Assembly (NCBI GenBank): GCA_963978545.1
Contig: OZ021731.1
Span: 22,059,593-22,123,592 of the forward strand
Direction of reading: 5' to 3'
Source: Linyphia triangularis
Taxonomy: Eukaryota; Arthropoda; Arachnida; Araneae; Linyphiidae
DNA length: 64,000 nt
The position numbers and the translations under genes were made by a program. The notes under the pieces are model-generated. The model was not told the origin of the DNA and did not search any database. It saw only the letters and a list, made by a program, of their open reading frames with translations. Shown one piece after another: positions 45,889-56,085 of the stretch (positions are counted from its first letter, which is position 1; each line of letters begins with the position of its first letter).

Positions 45889-46080
45889 ACTGAAGGTGTG
45901 AAATATCACACAACTTTCATTTATATATTTCTGGTTAGCCAAGCTTTTTATATTGGAAAATACTTATTTTGTCGTTTGTTGCAATTTGTAATTTGCGTTT
46001 CTTTCTTTAAGAAAAACAAATATAAATCACAAATATTCTAAGTTTGGCAATATTTTTGATGATATTTAACTACACAAATC
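45889..46080 (-). repeat. fragment of interspersed repeat family X
   Basis: Starts with 'aaggtgtgaaatatcacacaac', the family terminus, and keeps the 'gtttggcaatatttttgatg' block. The middle is diverged. Confidence 0.45.
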
Positions 46081-46504
46081 TGATAGGAAAAAGTGGCTTT
46101 AAATTTCTAGATTAAGAAAATTAACCGTAAAAATACAATAAGGACGTAGCTTATTCTAACAATGTAGTTAAAATTTAAAAACTATAATCTGCAAGTATAA
46201 ATTGAGCTTATTTACTCACGCATCATGTCATGGACGTAAATGGATACGTGACCAAAAAAATTTATTTTTGAAATGCTGAATAAAGACACGGTGACATTTT
46301 GGAAAGATTGTTTTTACTTAAACAAAGCATGTTTTTCTTTTACCCACAAGAACATTTATTAAACTTTGATGGTTGTGTTGAAAACATTTAAAAAGGTATA
46401 ACTAAATTTTTGATCAAAATCGCTAGACTTATTGCTGAAGAATTTAATTTTTTCAACGTAAACTTCTAATTTCAACCTTCTGTTCATAAGTGATTTTGAT
46501 AGTG

Positions 46505-46607
46505 GTATTAGTAATAACTAACTTGTATAATATTAGTAGTAACTATCTTGTATAATATTAGTAGTAACTAACTTGTATAATATTAGTAGTAACTAACTTG
46601 TATACTA
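46505..46607 (+). repeat. 25-bp minisatellite
   Basis: About four units of TATTAGTAGTAACTAACTTG plus TATAA, nearly identical between units. Confidence 0.85.
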
Positions 46608-47074
46608 AGTTCGAACATCGTTGCACGTTTTTTTCGGGAGTTATGATATTCCTAGACTCACATACAAGCAAGCATAGTACTTGGCGTATCCCACTTTTTG
46701 GACTATAAAGGACCTTTTAAAAAGTCGATCTCTCTCTCTCTTTTTTTTTTAACTCAAGTAAAATACTTTAACAGATTTTATATTAAAGGAATATTGAAAA
46801 TAAGCATCAGTCATTCTTGCTTGCAATTAATATTATTTCCTGAACTTATACTCTCTTCGTTTTATATAATTCCAGGAAAGACCTATATTCCCCAAATTCA
46901 TATTATTGAAATCCGTAAATCCGATTGACAAATTGGGAAAGTCATGTAGGTTTCTGCTTATAATCAGAAGGGCTCACATCAATTTTCTTGAGAAAATAAA
47001 TAAGGGTTGTCACGACCAGTTTGAGCTTGACCGATCGCGATTACCAGCAAAAGTTACAAATAATTACAACTTAC

Positions 47075-47236
47075 CATAGCTTTCTTTTTGGTTTCCTTCA
47101 AAATGCTCTTAACTTTATTTAAAAGGTATACCAAATAGCCCATAGCTAATCTCTTGCGGATTCTAGTGGCAGAGCGGGCAAAATCGTTTGTCTTTACATT
47201 TGGGTCGTGACCAGCAGTTGGTTGTGTTTCCAGAAA
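47075..47236 (-). CDS. candidate coding exon of unknown gene (possible peptide-hormone-like)
   Basis: 54 codons are open on the minus strand between an acceptor (pyrimidine tract, ...TTCAGGTAG, exon from 47236) and a consensus donor ATG|GTAAGT (47075). The region is GC-richer than its surroundings. The translation is basic and helix-prone; the central NDFARSATRIRKRL and AMGYLVYLLNKV segments weakly recall the F-x4-T-R-[LI]-R-K-x-[ML]-A pattern of VIP/PACAP/secretin peptides. Against this, the first residue of the supposed peptide is not His, and no signal exon or clean cleavage/amidation site is seen. No partner exon was identified. It may be an exon of an unrelated protein or chance. Confidence 0.25.
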
Positions 47237-47244
47237 CTACCTGA

Positions 47245-48186
47245 AGGTGGGGACAAGGTGACGGTCACTGGATCGGCAGTAATAAAGCAGGTCTAGGTAC
47301 CATAACTGTAACCGGAACTCGGCCTGAGTCGTCTAAGATTTTAAACTTTTACATGACATTTTTATTCGATTCAAATTCTACAGGTTTTTTTCTTCTGCAG
47401 GAAATTTTCAATATTTCAGAGATTTGAAACATAAGTGATTTTTTTATTTTTTTTTATTTAGATATTTGAATGTTTGTCAAAAAATTCCCTAATAAATTTT
47501 TATAAATTTATAACAATATTTAAACATTCAAGAAATTTTTTTAAAGAATTTTTCTGTGTTTTGTTTTTCATTTTAAATCAAGTGAAATAAATTATTCGCA
47601 CATTCACGGAAAAAGTTTTTACATTTAGAAGAACATTTGATGTATACATATTATAATTGTTAATAATAGAGACTGAAATATGTTTCTGAGAGAAACATTC
47701 GAAGTAAGGAAAGTCTGCAGACATCATCATTAGTTCATTTGGTCATTATGCAAAATAGTGATTCATGAAAATCTTGTTTACATTCCTTCTAGGTCGTATG
47801 GTAAGAAAGGCAAGGAAGAAACGGGCTATCCACTAATGACTAACGCTCTTGTAAAACAAGTTCAATGTCGTCTCATCAATGGAAGTCACGAGATATGTTG
47901 TATTTGCAGGTCGGCGTTTACAATGGAACAAATTGGTTCTCACAGCTGAAAAGGATGCTACTTTTAACATACGATGTAACTAACATGTTCTCTTTGTTGC
48001 AGCGTTTTTTAATTGATTGGTCACGCATTGCTTCAAGAGATTCTAAAAGGGTTAAGTGCGGTCAAAACGAAAGGGAATTGGCAATATCCCTCACGTGAAG
48101 ACTGATTTCAATCTCAACTAATTGGTACAAAATGGTTTAAAATGTATTTAGCTATAGAACTCAATATTTAGCATTCACAAGGAAAA
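47245..48186. other. intergenic, no confident gene
   Basis: Two overlapping plus-strand open frames (47758-47949 and 47865-48098) lie here with a plausible acceptor (TTCCTTCTAG at about 47792), but they match nothing I recognise. Confidence 0.35.
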
Positions 48187-49385
48187 TCTATGAGTGTGGA
48201 ACATCGCCCAACATTCAATTACACTTAATACTGGTCACTGTAATTAAATTTGGAATGGATTGTTGTAGATTACCATTAAAGTTTTCAAAATTTCATTATT
48301 TAAAAAAATTGTCGGTTGGGCGATATTTTTGACGGTAATTCTTACATTTGCGGCAAAAGAAAAAAAACAACACTGCCAGAAGGCGGAATGTTTTTCCATA
48401 AACTTTACAATATCCTTTCTGGCAACTTCAACAGAGAAGACACAGTCGTTGATGGGTTATACACAAGGGAAGAGAACTCACTGTGAAAGACATTCGTTTT
48501 TCACTTTTTTGCGCCTTTATTCCCTTTCTACTGAAATTTTGATAGTGAGGGTGTTTAGAGCATATTAAAAGGCATTACAATAGCGATTTTGATGAAAATC
48601 ATTAAAGGCATTTTTTAGCAATTGCTGAGAAACATAAATGTTTCAATAGCGACTACCTTATGTGCATGCGCAATGGACAATTCCAGCATTTTTAAAATTT
48701 TTAAATATTTTTTTTATTCAATTCTAAATGTTTCAAAAAAGCCATAAACACACAAATTGAATGTGACGTCACTGGATCTAAAACAACTTCGTTGGAAACG
48801 CAGCAGTGGAAACCAGTTTTGCAAGTTTCTCGCAAATCGTGCCAACCTGTACGGGATATGGCAACTGTCTACCAAACCAACGCCAACTATTTGGCAGAAA
48901 CCTCATAATAACCACAGAGAACGGAAAGGTGTCATGATGTCACAGCTATAGCGGAGTGTTTTGATTGAACTGGTTTTGGTTTGGCTCGGTTTGGGGGCAT
49001 TTTATTTTCTTAAAATTTAAATAACTAATCCTTTTAAAGATCTTTTGTTTGAATATTTGGAATCAGAAAGAAATTCTTCATAAATATAAACTAATTTCAC
49101 TCGTTTAAAAAAAAAAAAATGTAATTGTCCATTGCGACAAAAGCCTTAACTCCAAGTCCTATGGCCATCAGGAACCTGTACACAACATTTGAGCATCGTA
49201 GGTACATCTGTTCGGGGGTTATGCGACCACTGACACACAGACTTTTTTCTTAGACAACTTTTCGAATTCAGCATGCTCCAAAACTTGAAGAGATGAAATT
49301 CGAGAGAACGAATTCAATACTAATTCGAAGAGAACGAATTCAATACTTTCATTAATCTATGTTAACATATGGGTAATTGAAATTA
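48187..49385 (-). repeat. interspersed repeat family X, long copy split by a MITE
   Basis: Read on the minus strand it starts near 49385 with the TTTCAATTACCCATATG-type end and finishes at 48187 with the TGTTCCACACTCA terminus. The block matching 'accttatgcgcatgc...gacgaaaacctt' is interrupted at 48671-49134 by a family-M MITE; flanking halves resume in register. Head-to-head with the copy at 49535. Confidence 0.65.
48671..49134 (+). mobile_element. MITE family M, copy 3, inserted in family X repeat
   Basis: The ends CAATGGACAATTCCAGCATT and, inverted, CAATGGACAATTACATTTTT are the best preserved of the three copies. The core includes GAATGTGACGTCAC, CCAGTTTTGCAAGTTTCTCG and TGTACGGGATATGGCAA. 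Its insertion point is visible because the interrupted repeat X is known from other copies. Confidence 0.8.
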
Positions 49386-49506
49386 ACAAGTGGGAAAATG
49401 ACAGTTACTTTTACTAAACGGCCTCTTATATAAACTTTCTATTGTGGTGTACAGGTTTAGATAATGACTAAACCCTTTCACGAGTTTGATGACATTTGAT
49501 AACAAA

Positions 49507-49530
49507 AACCCTTCCAATTCGGAAGGGATT
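49507..49530. repeat. short hairpin between head-to-head repeats
   Basis: CCCTTCC-AATTC-GGAAGGG flanked by A- and T-rich sides, in the 150-bp gap between two divergent family X copies. Confidence 0.6.
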
Positions 49531-49534
49531 TTTT

Positions 49535-49607
49535 ACTTTCAATTACCCATATGTATTATACATAGGGTAATGCAAGTATAGCATTCGGGAGGGAGGGGAG
49601 AGGAATC

Positions 49608-49648
<41 letters not shown>

Positions 49649-50228
49649 CCACGTTTTGGAACACCCTGATTTCAAAAAGTGATCTAGAAAAAATATCTGT
49701 ATGTATGTGTGTGTGTCTGTGGTCAGCATAACTCCCGATCAAATTGAACTACAATGTTCAAATTTGGTTTGCGGGTTGCTGGTGGCCGGGGGACCTACCG
49801 TTAAGGTTTTCGTCAAAATAGAGCATGCGCATAAGGTAGCTGCCATTGAAAAAATCATGTTTTTCAATGGTTGCTACAAAACGGCTCCAACGATTTTGAT
49901 AAAAATCGCTGTGCTAATGCTTTTTAAGGTGTTCTAAACAACCCCACCTCCGAAATTCACGTAATATGTTTAATGGCGTAAAAAGTTGAAAAACGAACGC
50001 CTTCAATACAGAGTTCTCTTTCCTTGAGCATATCTCATCAACGATCGTTTTTTCTTCTGCCCTCAGTTGCACTTATAATAAAGGATAATATAAGGATTAT
50101 CGAAAACTACATCGCCAAAATCACAGTTTTGGCGATTTTTTTTTTAAAGACCCATACAAGAATTATCGCAAAAAATAATATCACCATACTGGCCTTTAAT
50201 TGAAAATTGTTTGATTCTCCACTCCCCT
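49535..50228 (+). repeat. interspersed repeat family X, copy
   Basis: It begins TTTCAATTACCCATATGTAT, whose CCATATGTATTATACATAGG part is palindromic, and ends GAAAATTGTTTGATTCTCCA. It shares most blocks with 51297-52058, including GTGATCTAGAAAAAAT, TTTTCGTCAAAAT, TTTTAAGGTGTTC and TTGAAAAACGAACGCC. A T-run of ~30 sits near the 5' end. Confidence 0.7.
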
Positions 50229-50437
50229 AATTTAGATACAAAACTGTAGCTAAGTTGGAAGCAAACTTGGCGAGAATTTTTTTCACTGAATAGTCATTTT
50301 GTAATGTGATTTCCCTATTTGGATACAAATTAGAACTTCCCATCATTGGGACACTCTTCCTGTCTAACTTAAAAGTACTTCCGGACGAATTTTATAAAAT
50401 CTTGAAACCTTCGAACTGATATGCGACACATATCTCT

Positions 50438-50818
50438 TGTATATATTGTTTCGTGGAAAGACTTGAAGCCAAAGCCGATTAAAACTTGAAGAAATTTATT
50501 CCGATAAAACTCTCCACAGATTCTTTTACAACTCCAGAACTTTCCATTCTAATAGACTCAATACAGCTCTTTACACAACAATGGAGCACACACAGCAGTT
50601 AAAAACTAGATACACAACTGCTAAAATCGACGCAAAAGACAATGCAATATAGTTCATTTTCGGAACTACTCTAAATGTTCGCTGAGAAACAACTAAGTAT
50701 TTAACTCGATCACCCACTCTCTTGGCCTTTTAATAGGAAATCTAATCCTTCGCGAATCTTCTAGAGATAGAAATTTGAAATTTTTTCCAGATCGCAGTAA
50801 AAAGCCCTATACAGCTAC
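50438..50818 (+). repeat. possible LTR fragment followed by primer-binding-site-like sequence
   Basis: A non-repetitive block starts TGTATATATTG and ends ...CAGCTACA. It is followed at once by TGGGGACCGTAAGTG, which has the TGG start and position of a primer-binding site. About 300 bp of possible leader follow (with an open frame at 50866-51078 that I do not trust), and nothing else of a retroelement is visible. No second LTR was found, so this remains tentative. Confidence 0.3.
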
Positions 50819-51296
50819 ATGGGGACCGTAAGTGTCGACAAATGGTCTCCTAAATTGTCGCCAATTTGGCTCTATCTCGCCAAGGGACCGAGATTCCCAT
50901 TAACCATAATGTTAAATGGCCTTCTCCCTGTAAAACTCGTTTTCCAGCGTTAAGAAACGCATTGCAGGAAAGCGAAGTAAAAACAAACTCTTGCACTGCC
51001 TTATGCGAAATGTATTTAAATTTTTCTTTTTACATAATTAATACTACAAAATATTTACAAATATACAAATATTTGTAACAATATAGTTGCAAATTAAATT
51101 AATACAAATTAAATTCCTGTACTTCCGACCTTAACTTCTTGTTCAATTTTTATATCATAAATTAAGTGTAGCGCTGAATGAATAAGCTAAAAAGAACCAA
51201 AAAGAGTGACTCTCGTTAATTCTAATTTAAAAACAACATCGATAATCATGGGAGATTAAACACACATGTGTATTGTTTCCACCCCCCTAACTAGTA

Positions 51297-52058
51297 TTTT
51301 TACTTTCAATTATCCATATGTATACATAGGGTAATGAAAGTATAGCATTCGGTAAAAAAAATGGGGGGGGAAAAAAATCGATGTTTTGGAACATCCTGAT
51401 TTCAAAAGAGTGATCTAGGAAAAAATTCTGTCTGTGTGACCGTGTGTCTGTGGTCAATATTACTCCCCTAACAATTGACATACAATGCTCAAATTTGGTA
51501 TGAGGGTTAGTGGCGGCCATGGGACCTACCATTAATTAAGGCTTTCGTCAAAATTGCGGATGCGCATAAAATAGATGTCATTGAAAAAATGACTTTCAGT
51601 AATGGCTAAAAAACGGCTATAATGATTTTGTCCAAAATCGATATGGCAATGCCTCTTAAGGTGTTCGAAACATCTCCACCTCCGAAATTCCCATAAAAAT
51701 GCTTTAATGGCTTAAAAAGTTGAAAAACGAAGGCCTTTAACACAGAGTTCTACTTCTTTGAGCATACCTCTATCAAAGATAACTTTTTCTCTTCTATTCT
51801 GTTTCACTTATAAGAAAGGAAGAGGATAATATAAGAATTAATGAAAAGTATTTCGCCAAAATCATGTATTTGGGGAAGTTTTTTTTTTTTTCTTTTTTTT
51901 TTTTTTCCTAAAAAAGACCGATACAAGAATTAGTTTAAAAAATATCGCCAAAGAGGAATTTTTTTTTCTAAATGAACGATGAAAATATAAAAACAGTAAA
52001 TGACACAAACTGACATCAGTATTATAGTGTAATTGAAAGCTGTGCGATATTTCACACA
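51297..52058 (+). repeat. interspersed repeat family X, copy
   Basis: It begins TTTCAATTATCCATATGTATA and ends ...AGCTGTGCGATATTTCACAC, a variant of the family terminus. Full-length or nearly so by comparison with 49535-50228. Confidence 0.7.
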
Positions 52059-52699
52059 TATGCATCATGATATAAAATCTACCAAAAGAGTTGATTTTTT
52101 CAAAAGGCAATTGTATCAGATAAAACCACGTACAAGCTGAGCGTAGCGAACAAAATGTCAATTGCAATTTTCTGTCCAATCTGTTTCAATTTTCTGTTTC
52201 AATCATTTGAATAGGTTGATTAAGCTACTTTTGTTTTTGTATATTCGAAGCATTTTTGAAGGAGTGTGAAGGAGTTTTGTGGGAAGAATTTCAAAAATGG
52301 AATTTATGTGTATGAAAAAAAAAAAAAAAAAAAAGAAAAAAAAATTAATAAAAAAAAAAAAAATGGCTCATAAAATTAGGCCGACATTAGTTGACCAAAG
52401 TACAACCATGCGATACATTTATTGTAACTTTCGAATTTTATGGCTGAATTTTAAATTCGCATTTAAATAGTTGTTACTCTGGTTATTATTCGGTTTGATT
52501 GTTTATTTGCTTTTTTTCTGGTTATTATTCGGTTTGGTTTAACGTTTGCTTTTCACTTTAGTTCAGAAAATTCTGTGTTTCAAATCCAAACAAGCTTAAT
52601 TCTAAATTAGGATTTTTTTAAAAATTATGTTATGCCAAACTAATTGCTGAAAATTAACTAATTGACTAATTGAGTAAACTGAAAAAAATTCCAAAGCAT
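52059..52699. other. intergenic, nothing recognised
   Basis: AT-rich with an A-rich tract at 52315-52365. The poly-Lys frame across this tract is an artefact. Confidence 0.4.
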
Positions 52700-52811
52700 T
52701 TAGTGGATGTTATAACAAAGAAATAGTTAGAGGGTGATACAAAGGAATATTTTAACAAAAAAGTAGGAAAAGTGTTTTACAAAGGAGTGATCATAGTGTT
52801 ATACAAAGGAG

Positions 52812-54305
52812 TAGGGGCGTTGCCAAGATTTTTTTTCGGGGGGGGGGGGGGGGGCTGAGAAATTATAAATGTCAACTTCGGAAACAATAATTATCATTCA
52901 ATAATTTACAAATCAAAATTAATCAAACTAAAAAATAAATAAACACTTTTTGGGATTGTAATACTTTTAGCACATATAGCATTCACTGGAAAGAAAATTT
53001 ATTCGTTAAATGTAGTAATAATCAAATGACCCTTTCTTTTCACAACCGTGACATTAAGTATTAATATGCATGAATAATATTTGATTAAGAATCCTTTAAT
53101 GAAACACAATAAAAATGCTTTTTAAAATAAGGAAATGAGAAGAAATATCACATTCAAAATAAAGTTTAATAATGGGACAATTGTATTTAATTAAGAAGCA
53201 TTACAAAGTTAAATTGAATTTTCTAACAATTCCACTGCTGGCAAATTTGTTGAGGACTATCTCGTCTGAAACTGAGCATTGCCTATGGATATTCAGCAAA
53301 GCCAGTCCAGTTAAGTGATTTTCGCTTGTCGTACTTCTAAGATAAGTTTTCAATCTCGGAAGAGTAGAAAAACTTCTCTCAGCTGTGGCTTCTGACACTG
53401 GCAGAATGGATAGGATTTTGAGCAAAAATGTATACGCTGGGGAAGATGTTTTGGTCGCATTCATACAGCGACCCAATCGCTGAGCTTGGTAACATTTCGA
53501 CAGGCATCCACTTTCTTTTCCACAGCTCCCATTCGCCTTCAATCACATCTTTGTAAGTAGGAAGATCATCTTCATAAAAGGAGATGCATGGTTCAATATC
53601 TTGAAAACTCTTCCCAACAACGTGTTGCGGAATAAGGTTTTGCAAGGAAGAAATTGTTTCTTTATGAGGCAAAAAGCGCTCATTTAATGAAGATATCATA
53701 TCATCTAAGTAGGGCGTAAAAATTGTTATTCTATAGTATTCTTCAGTTGTTTTGTAGGCTTTTGTAGGTTGTCTGGTAGGAGAATTCTGAAGTGATTAAC
53801 AACGTGGAATCCGAGCAATGTTCAATATGTATACAATGCTACTCTTGGAGGTTGGAGATGGCTGCTAAGAAAGAGCCGGTTTGAGGCTTTCTGGACACCC
53901 CTTGTCACCTATTGTACTAGTGAACCAGAGTCCCTGGGGGGGGGGGAGGGATCATGGTCTAGACAAGTACAAGATCCCCTCCCATCCCCAGGACTCTGAA
54001 AGCCTTTTGTCGGACGAAAGTCCGCGCCAACGAGACTAGACATCGCGCATCACCTCGACTAGTCATCACGCCTGAAGTCTGGAGTGCTACATTCAGGGCA
54101 GATTCAACTTAATTCGATTCGTTAATAATTCCAGTGCTTTGTCTGTCCAATTTCAAAAAATTAGAAAATAACGAAAACTTATGTTAATTTCAAATTTTAA
54201 TTATCCAAGCATAAATAGATCTATTTCTGACTTTCGAGGTTTGAAATTTTTTTGGGGGGGGGGGGGGGCTGCAGCCCCATCAGCCACCCCCTGGCTACGC
54301 GCCTG
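52812..54305 (-). mobile_element. 1.49-kb hAT element with transposase C-terminal remnant
   Basis: The ends are TAGGGGCGTTGCCAAG and, inverted, CAGGCGCGTAGCCAGG. CAAAGGAG lies on both sides (52804-52811 and 54306-54313). Because this word belongs to the surrounding minisatellite, the duplication is suggestive rather than conclusive. G-runs next to both ends are typical of this hAT subgroup. The interior holds a frameshifted transposase piece on the minus strand. Confidence 0.8.
53201..53785 (-). pseudogene. hAT transposase C-terminal region (ZMYM1/52-kDa-repressor type), frameshifted
   Basis: On the minus strand, an upstream frame (about 53785-53480) reads EEYYRITIFTPYLDDMISSLNERF (split here as YYRITIFTPYLDD and ISSLNERF) and LPTYKDVIEGEWELWK. 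The downstream frame (ending at 53201) contains the hAT dimerisation signature SEATAERSFSTLPRLKTYLR and NHLTGLALLNIHR. The switch between frames lies near 53400-53480. The N-terminal and catalytic parts are missing. Confidence 0.8.
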
Positions 54306-54470
54306 CAAAGGAGTAGTTACAGTGTTATACAAAGGAGTTTTATAGTGTTATGCAGAGGAGCATTATAACAAAGGAATAATTATAGTGTTATACAAAGAAG
54401 CGTTATAATAAAGGAGTAGTTAGAGTGTTATACAAAGAAAAGTTTTAACAAAGGAGTTGTTATATATTTA

Positions 54471-56085
54471 AAAAAGTGTCCAATAGGAGTAGGATTCAGT
54501 TCTCACCCTTTTCCACTATAATCGGAACACAATTTTTTATTTTTATTTTTGTAAATAAGAAGGGTGCATTCAATAGCAGCACAGTCTAAGAGCAGAAATA
54601 TTACAGGAAAAAGAAAATAAACTTTCACACTATAATCCCTGAACGCGGCCAGCGTGTTTTTATACGAGTCTAATTGATTTTTCAATTCTATAAGTATGTT
54701 ATTCTGTATGTATGTTATGTAATTGTTTGTAATGTCTAAAGGAATTTTTAAATAAATGCATATTCTTTGCTTTTCATGTGCTTGTGAAAGTCTTGAAGTA
54801 ATATCCATTATTCAAATTTCAATGTACGAATAGTTCTTTAATGTATTATTTGATGGGGAAAGTGCGATGTGTATCAAAATTAGATAATTAAAACGATATT
54901 TTATTCTCTTCCGATTAAAATAATCACAAAAAAGTTTCATGAATTAGAATTTAAATACATAGTATTGGAAACTTTGAACAAACTCCAATAAACAATAAAG
55001 GAAACTAAGGGTGACAAAACCAAATATTCAATTTATTTTTCTTCTTACAATAAACGTAATCATACATGCTTTCAATGAAGTCATTGATTAAAGGTTCTCT
55101 GCAAAATGCAAAATAAATATAAAATCAGAGATACAAAAAATATTGAGAACAATGATTAAAACATGATCAAAAGTCCGTTTCCAACATAGGTGAAAAAAAA
55201 AAAAAAAAGCAAAAACGCATAGCGCCCATAGAACAATTGTACAGTTTTGGCTATTTAGAGTCGCTAATGTCAGAACTTGAATTACCGAAGAGCCATTACA
55301 TTATGAACACCCACTCATATTCAAGGTAAGTAAGGACGGAAGTCACAAAACTATGTGTTATATACAATATACTTTAAACGAACCATCTAGCACGTTGAAT
55401 GTTAGATTTTGTAAAATTCTGAGTTTTCAATGTTTGGAGAAGAACAATTTGTGATAAATCCACTGATTTCTAACTACAACGTCTGGATAACCAATAAACG
55501 GTTTCTTTTCTGCGAACATATAGAGCCAAGTGAAACGTCAACGAATAACAATGCTGAAGCCTATTTTTAAGACTTTATACCAGTATCCGACAATCATATT
55601 AAGTGGGACACAATTTTCAATATAGATCTCAATGTTGGCGTTCACCGGTTTCATATCAATACACCGAGACTATAATCAGTGAAAAAAACTTTTCCGATGG
55701 CAACGGTTCAAATTAACACTTCTGAAAAACAATGATTTGTAGGTTTGTCACGTGAAATTAACAAGGGTGTCATGGTACAAACATAGAAAAGAAAAAGTAG
55801 AACCATAACTCATTTGTGTATTAAATGCAGATTATTGGTAACAAAGGCCATATGATATTGCCCAGCAATGTTTCCGGTGACAGGAAGACCATAGAAGGAC
55901 ATGTCAAAAACTACTATAATGTTGTTGAACAGGTTATTGATCAAAGCTCATAGTTACATACTGTGTATGGGTCGCATACCCATTCGTATCTTTGGGTGAT
56001 CGCAATGCGGTGGTTCTTCGGTGTACACACAAAAATTTAGGTAATAATATTTGCACTTTCGAAAAGGTGTTCTAATGTTCTTCTT
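54471..56085. other. region downstream of ELOVL exon; 3' UTR and intergenic
   Basis: No coding region recognised. It probably includes the ELOVL 3' UTR; a minus-strand AATAAA at about 55028-55033 is a candidate polyadenylation signal. Confidence 0.35.

Larger units (their letters stand above)
52700..54470 (+). repeat. degenerate minisatellite interrupted by a hAT element
   Basis: Units built on 'tagtgttatacaaaggag(t)' with variable spacing of roughly 25-35 bp occur at 52730-52811 and resume at 54306-54470. A hAT element occupies the gap. Confidence 0.75.

Noticed and set aside
47758..48098. Two overlapping plus-strand ORFs with a plausible acceptor
   Set aside because: There is no recognisable domain, no supporting donor/acceptor chain and frames overlap. 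Kept only as a note in the intergenic entry.
51862..52179. 105-codon minus-strand ORF
   Set aside because: It is antisense to repeat family X and ends in a homopolymer-encoded Lys run.
52279..52470. Poly-Lys ORF
   Set aside because: It is the translation of A-rich tracts only.
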